DNA from: Roseomonas sp.
GTDB taxonomy: Bacteria; Pseudomonadota; Alphaproteobacteria; Acetobacterales; Acetobacteraceae
Direction of reading: 5' to 3'
Length of the DNA: 45,425 nucleotides
Assembly: GCA_020249775.1 (NCBI GenBank)
Contig: JADCFA010000017.1
Span: forward strand, 1 to 45,425
Shown here: positions 43,686-45,425 of the stretch, piece after piece
How the letters are laid out: every line of letters begins with the position of its first letter
Position numbering within the stretch: the first letter of the stretch is position 1
Position numbers and translations under genes: made by a program
Notes under the pieces: generated by a model
What the model was told of the DNA's origin: nothing
Databases searched by the model: none
The model's input: only the letters and a program-made list of their open reading frames with translations

Positions 43686-45049
43686 GCGCTGAGCAGCGCA
43701 CCCAAACCTGCCGCATCGGGCGCTGCATGCAGCGCCTCAATCGCGCGCATCAATTCATCCGCGCGACCATTGGGCAATATACCCGCGAAACATGCCTTGA
43801 TCTTCGCGATTTGCGCCGCGCGCGGCAGCGGGTTTTCCGGGCTGCCCAGCGCGGCCTCCACGCGCTGGTTCAGTGTTCTCCCGTCACGCAGTTCAATCTC
43901 AACACGCTGCGGCACCACAGCGTTTTCATCTGTATTACCATCACCAAGTAAGGCAACCCGCGCTGCCAAAGCGTGGGTTGCCGAGTCGCGCAGCAATGCT
44001 TCCGTAAAATCACCAAGCCCGACACTGCCCGAAAGCAGCGCGCGCGCCACCACATAGGGCAGGCAAAGCCGCGCGTAATTCCCCGTCAGATCGGGCATTA
44101 TGGGGCGCCCAACCAGGCGCATCGCGAGCGGCGGCAAATAAAGCCGCACCGCCGCCACATCCTCAGCGCTGACGCTATGCGCCGCCATCAGCCGCTGCAC
44201 GCCATCAATCGCGGGATGCGTCAGGCGCCCGGATGGGAAAGGTTTGTGGGCAAGGAGCGTCACCTGCCAGTTGCTGCCAAGTGCCGCCAAGCCCGGTGCC
44301 AAATCATGCTCAGGCTCTGTCAGTTTCAAAAATCCGAAGGGCCCAGTCAGCCAATGCGCTGGCCCCGCCGCGCCCAACGCTGCCAAATCCGCCGCGCGCA
44401 GCCCGGCCATGGCAGCGAAGCCCATTTGCACCGGCAGCGCCATGGATCCTTCCGAATGTGCCTGCATGGTGCCGGGTATCTGCCCGAGCAAAAGCCCCGC
44501 ACCTGCTGAAGCAATGGCCAGATCAAACCCGCGCAGCCGCGCCACCGCACCATAAGCGCCGAACATGCCCGCCGTTGCCGGGCGGAAAAACCGCATCGGC
44601 CCGCGCGCGGCTGCGCCAATAGTGCAGGCCAGATCAAGTCCCAGGATCACCGCCGCCATGAAGCGCGCGCCAGATACGGGGCGGCCTTGGCGGCTTTGCC
44701 TTTCCGATTCTGCCAGTGCGGCGGCGAGTGTCGGCGTCATGGCATGCACCACGGCCGCTTCATGGATGGCGTCAAATTCCAGCGCATGGGCCTGAAAGGC
44801 ATTCATGAAGGCGGCCTGAGGCGCCGGCAGTTTCACGCCATCGCCCCAAAGGCGCGCCTCCTCCCCCGCGCCCCAGCCGCGTGCGGCCGAGAGCAAACCG
44901 GCGCGCGCCGCATGCGCCATGCCCGCCACGCCAACCGCGAGCCCATCCAGCAGAAAGATTCGCGCCGCCTCCCGCGCTGCTTCAGGAATGGCGGCATCAG
45001 GCGTTGCCAAAAGGTGGCGAAGCAGGATGGTTTCAGCGGTGTCTGTCAT
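43682..45049 (-). CDS. MmgE/PrpD family protein
   Basis: 455-residue member of the 2-methylcitrate dehydratase superfamily. It shows AREAARIFLLDGLAVGVAGM near the N-terminus, FMNAFQAHALEFDAIHEAAV with VHAMTPTLAAALA, PFPSGRLTHPAIDGVQRLMA in the small domain (where the family has a K-P-[FYH]-P motif), and a C-terminal AQIAKIKACFAGILP. Relatives dehydrate methylcitrate or isomerise aconitate and itaconate; this one is divergent enough that I do not name a substrate. The ATG at 45049 is used, since the longer frame to 45160 lacks family similarity. It is convergent with the Ldh-family gene. Confidence 0.88.
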   Translation of the reverse strand: MTDTAETILLRHLLATPDAAIPEAAREAARIFLLDGLAVGVAGMAHAARAGLLSAARGWGAGEEARLWGDGVKLPAPQAAFMNAFQAHALEFDAIHEAAVVHAMTPTLAAALAESERQSRQGRPVSGARFMAAVILGLDLACTIGAAARGPMRFFRPATAGMFGAYGAVARLRGFDLAIASAGAGLLLGQIPGTMQAHSEGSMALPVQMGFAAMAGLRAADLAALGAAGPAHWLTGPFGFLKLTEPEHDLAPGLAALGSNWQVTLLAHKPFPSGRLTHPAIDGVQRLMAAHSVSAEDVAAVRLYLPPLAMRLVGRPIMPDLTGNYARLCLPYVVARALLSGSVGLGDFTEALLRDSATHALAARVALLGDGNTDENAVVPQRVEIELRDGRTLNQRVEAALGSPENPLPRAAQIAKIKACFAGILPNGRADELMRAIEALHAAPDAAGLGALLSA

Positions 45050-45141
45050 GCCGCCTATGCTGCGCGTGTGCCGCTTGGCGTCAAGCACCATGGCGCGCGC
45101 CGCCGCTTCGTGCTGCGATAATGCCAGATGGAGGAAGCTAT

Positions 45142-45276
45142 ATGGCCTGTCCATCGTCAAATGATTTGCGACTGCTTGGCGCGCTGTCTAACGGAGTATC
45201 TGGCCCATCTGCGGTTAAGGTTAAGCTGCGTTCTGGTGATGCATCAGGCGGCGTTGCTGGATTGTTCTGCGCTTGA
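45142..45276 (+). CDS. Possible small ORF (44 aa) with a strong ribosome site
   Basis: A 44-codon frame beginning MACPSSNDLRLLGALSNGVS and ending with GGVAGLFCA. A perfect GGAGG (45131-45135) sits seven bases before the ATG, unusually good for a chance frame. I do not recognise the protein; it has no obvious signal or membrane segment. It is divergent from the MmgE/PrpD gene and stops 12 bases before the probable insertion-sequence end, so it may be a real small protein or the 5' remnant of a damaged gene. Confidence 0.35.
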   Translation: MACPSSNDLRLLGALSNGVSGPSAVKVKLRSGDASGGVAGLFCA

Positions 45277-45287
45277 TGCGGTCCCGC

Positions 45288-45425
45288 GGCCCTATCAGTA
45301 ATTTTGTGCGCGGGGTCGTTTTCGATCATCAGACCACGAACCTATCGCCGAATAGGATGGCGAATTGGGTTTTGGCCTCGCACCACTCGCGCGGCGGTCG
45401 CTTCCATTCTTCGACCGCTCGATTA
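45288..45425 (-). mobile_element. End of a second insertion sequence, probably IS256-like (partial)
   Basis: The sequence from 45288 reads GGCCCTATCAGTAATTTTGT, which resembles the terminal repeats of IS256-type elements (GG start, then a TTTTGTG block). It is followed 41 bases inward by the 3' end of a transposase-like frame on the minus strand. The rest of the element is outside the window. The family call rests on recollected similarity and is tentative. Confidence 0.42.
45329..45425 (-). CDS. C-terminal end of a transposase, probably IS256/mutator family (partial)
   Basis: The last 31 codons of a minus-strand frame are visible, ending WCEAKTQFAILFGDRFVV and a TGA at 45329-45331. A Trp, a spacer and then an N/TQFAIxFxxR block is how many mutator-type transposases end. 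No catalytic residue is inside the window, so the activity of the element cannot be judged. Confidence 0.45.
   Translation of the reverse strand, partial: NRAVEEWKRPPREWCEAKTQFAILFGDRFVV

Overview
This window comes from a high-G+C alphaproteobacterial chromosome. The stretch at 12301-12360, for example, holds 38 G/C in 60 bases. The three-gene cytochrome bc1 operon (Rieske, cytochrome b, cytochrome c1), moaD/moaE, pgsA, the [4Fe-4S]-type purF, and several Tat-exported or tripartite-type substrate-binding proteins fit a Rhodospirillales/Acetobacteraceae-like organism. That placement is inference from gene content. Most of the window is ordinary chromosomal coding sequence packed into tight operons with many start/stop overlaps. 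I saw no CRISPR array, no rRNA or tRNA gene, no prophage and no recognisable defence system.

Layout. 1-3552 is an accessory patch: an IS3-family element running off the left edge, a gmd/rmd pair for GDP-6-deoxymannose (GDP-D-rhamnose) synthesis that is clearly AT-richer than the rest (29 G/C in 60 at 1801-1860), and a decayed region with scraps of IS3-family OrfA. 3553-8218 (minus) is a complete branched-chain amino-acid/amide type ABC transporter: binding protein, two ATPases, two permeases. 8598-11191 (minus) is the bc1 complex, closed by a very strong terminator. hemF follows on the plus strand. 12289-18935 (minus) holds a multi-spanning membrane protein, moaE, moaD, a proline-rich lipoprotein, pgsA, uvrC, folB and a pteridine-reductase-like SDR. 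prfC (plus) is divergent from that block.

20648-26048 (minus) looks like a catabolic operon: CMD-family protein, 3-hydroxyisobutyrate-dehydrogenase-like reductase, old-yellow-enzyme-like Fe-S flavoprotein, metallo-beta-lactamase hydrolase, TctC/Bug binding protein and NIPSNAP protein. 26201-34128 (minus) is housekeeping: CinA C-terminal amidase, pgpA, soluble lytic transglycosylase, SDR, purF, cvpA, radA and an FAH-family hydrolase. 34448-37207 (minus) is a glutathione-related group: gshB, a GST, a DUF1330 protein and a class-I amidotransferase of the gamma-glutamyl hydrolase type. 37400-43685 (plus) is a carbohydrate-type ABC importer followed by an SDR and an Ldh2-family dehydrogenase, meeting an MmgE/PrpD gene tail to tail. 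The right edge carries the end of a second insertion sequence, probably IS256-like.

I did not find a convincing undescribed system. The observations most worth checking are: the AT-rich uvrC upstream region with a perfect DnaA box beside a CtrA-like site and a GANTC site; the structured RNA-like 3' region at 34266-34447; the A10/T10 run that fuses the two IS3 frames; the folB-linked pteridine-reductase-like SDR; the uncharacterised membrane protein translationally coupled to moaE; and the uncharacterised catabolic operon at 20.6-26.0 kb.
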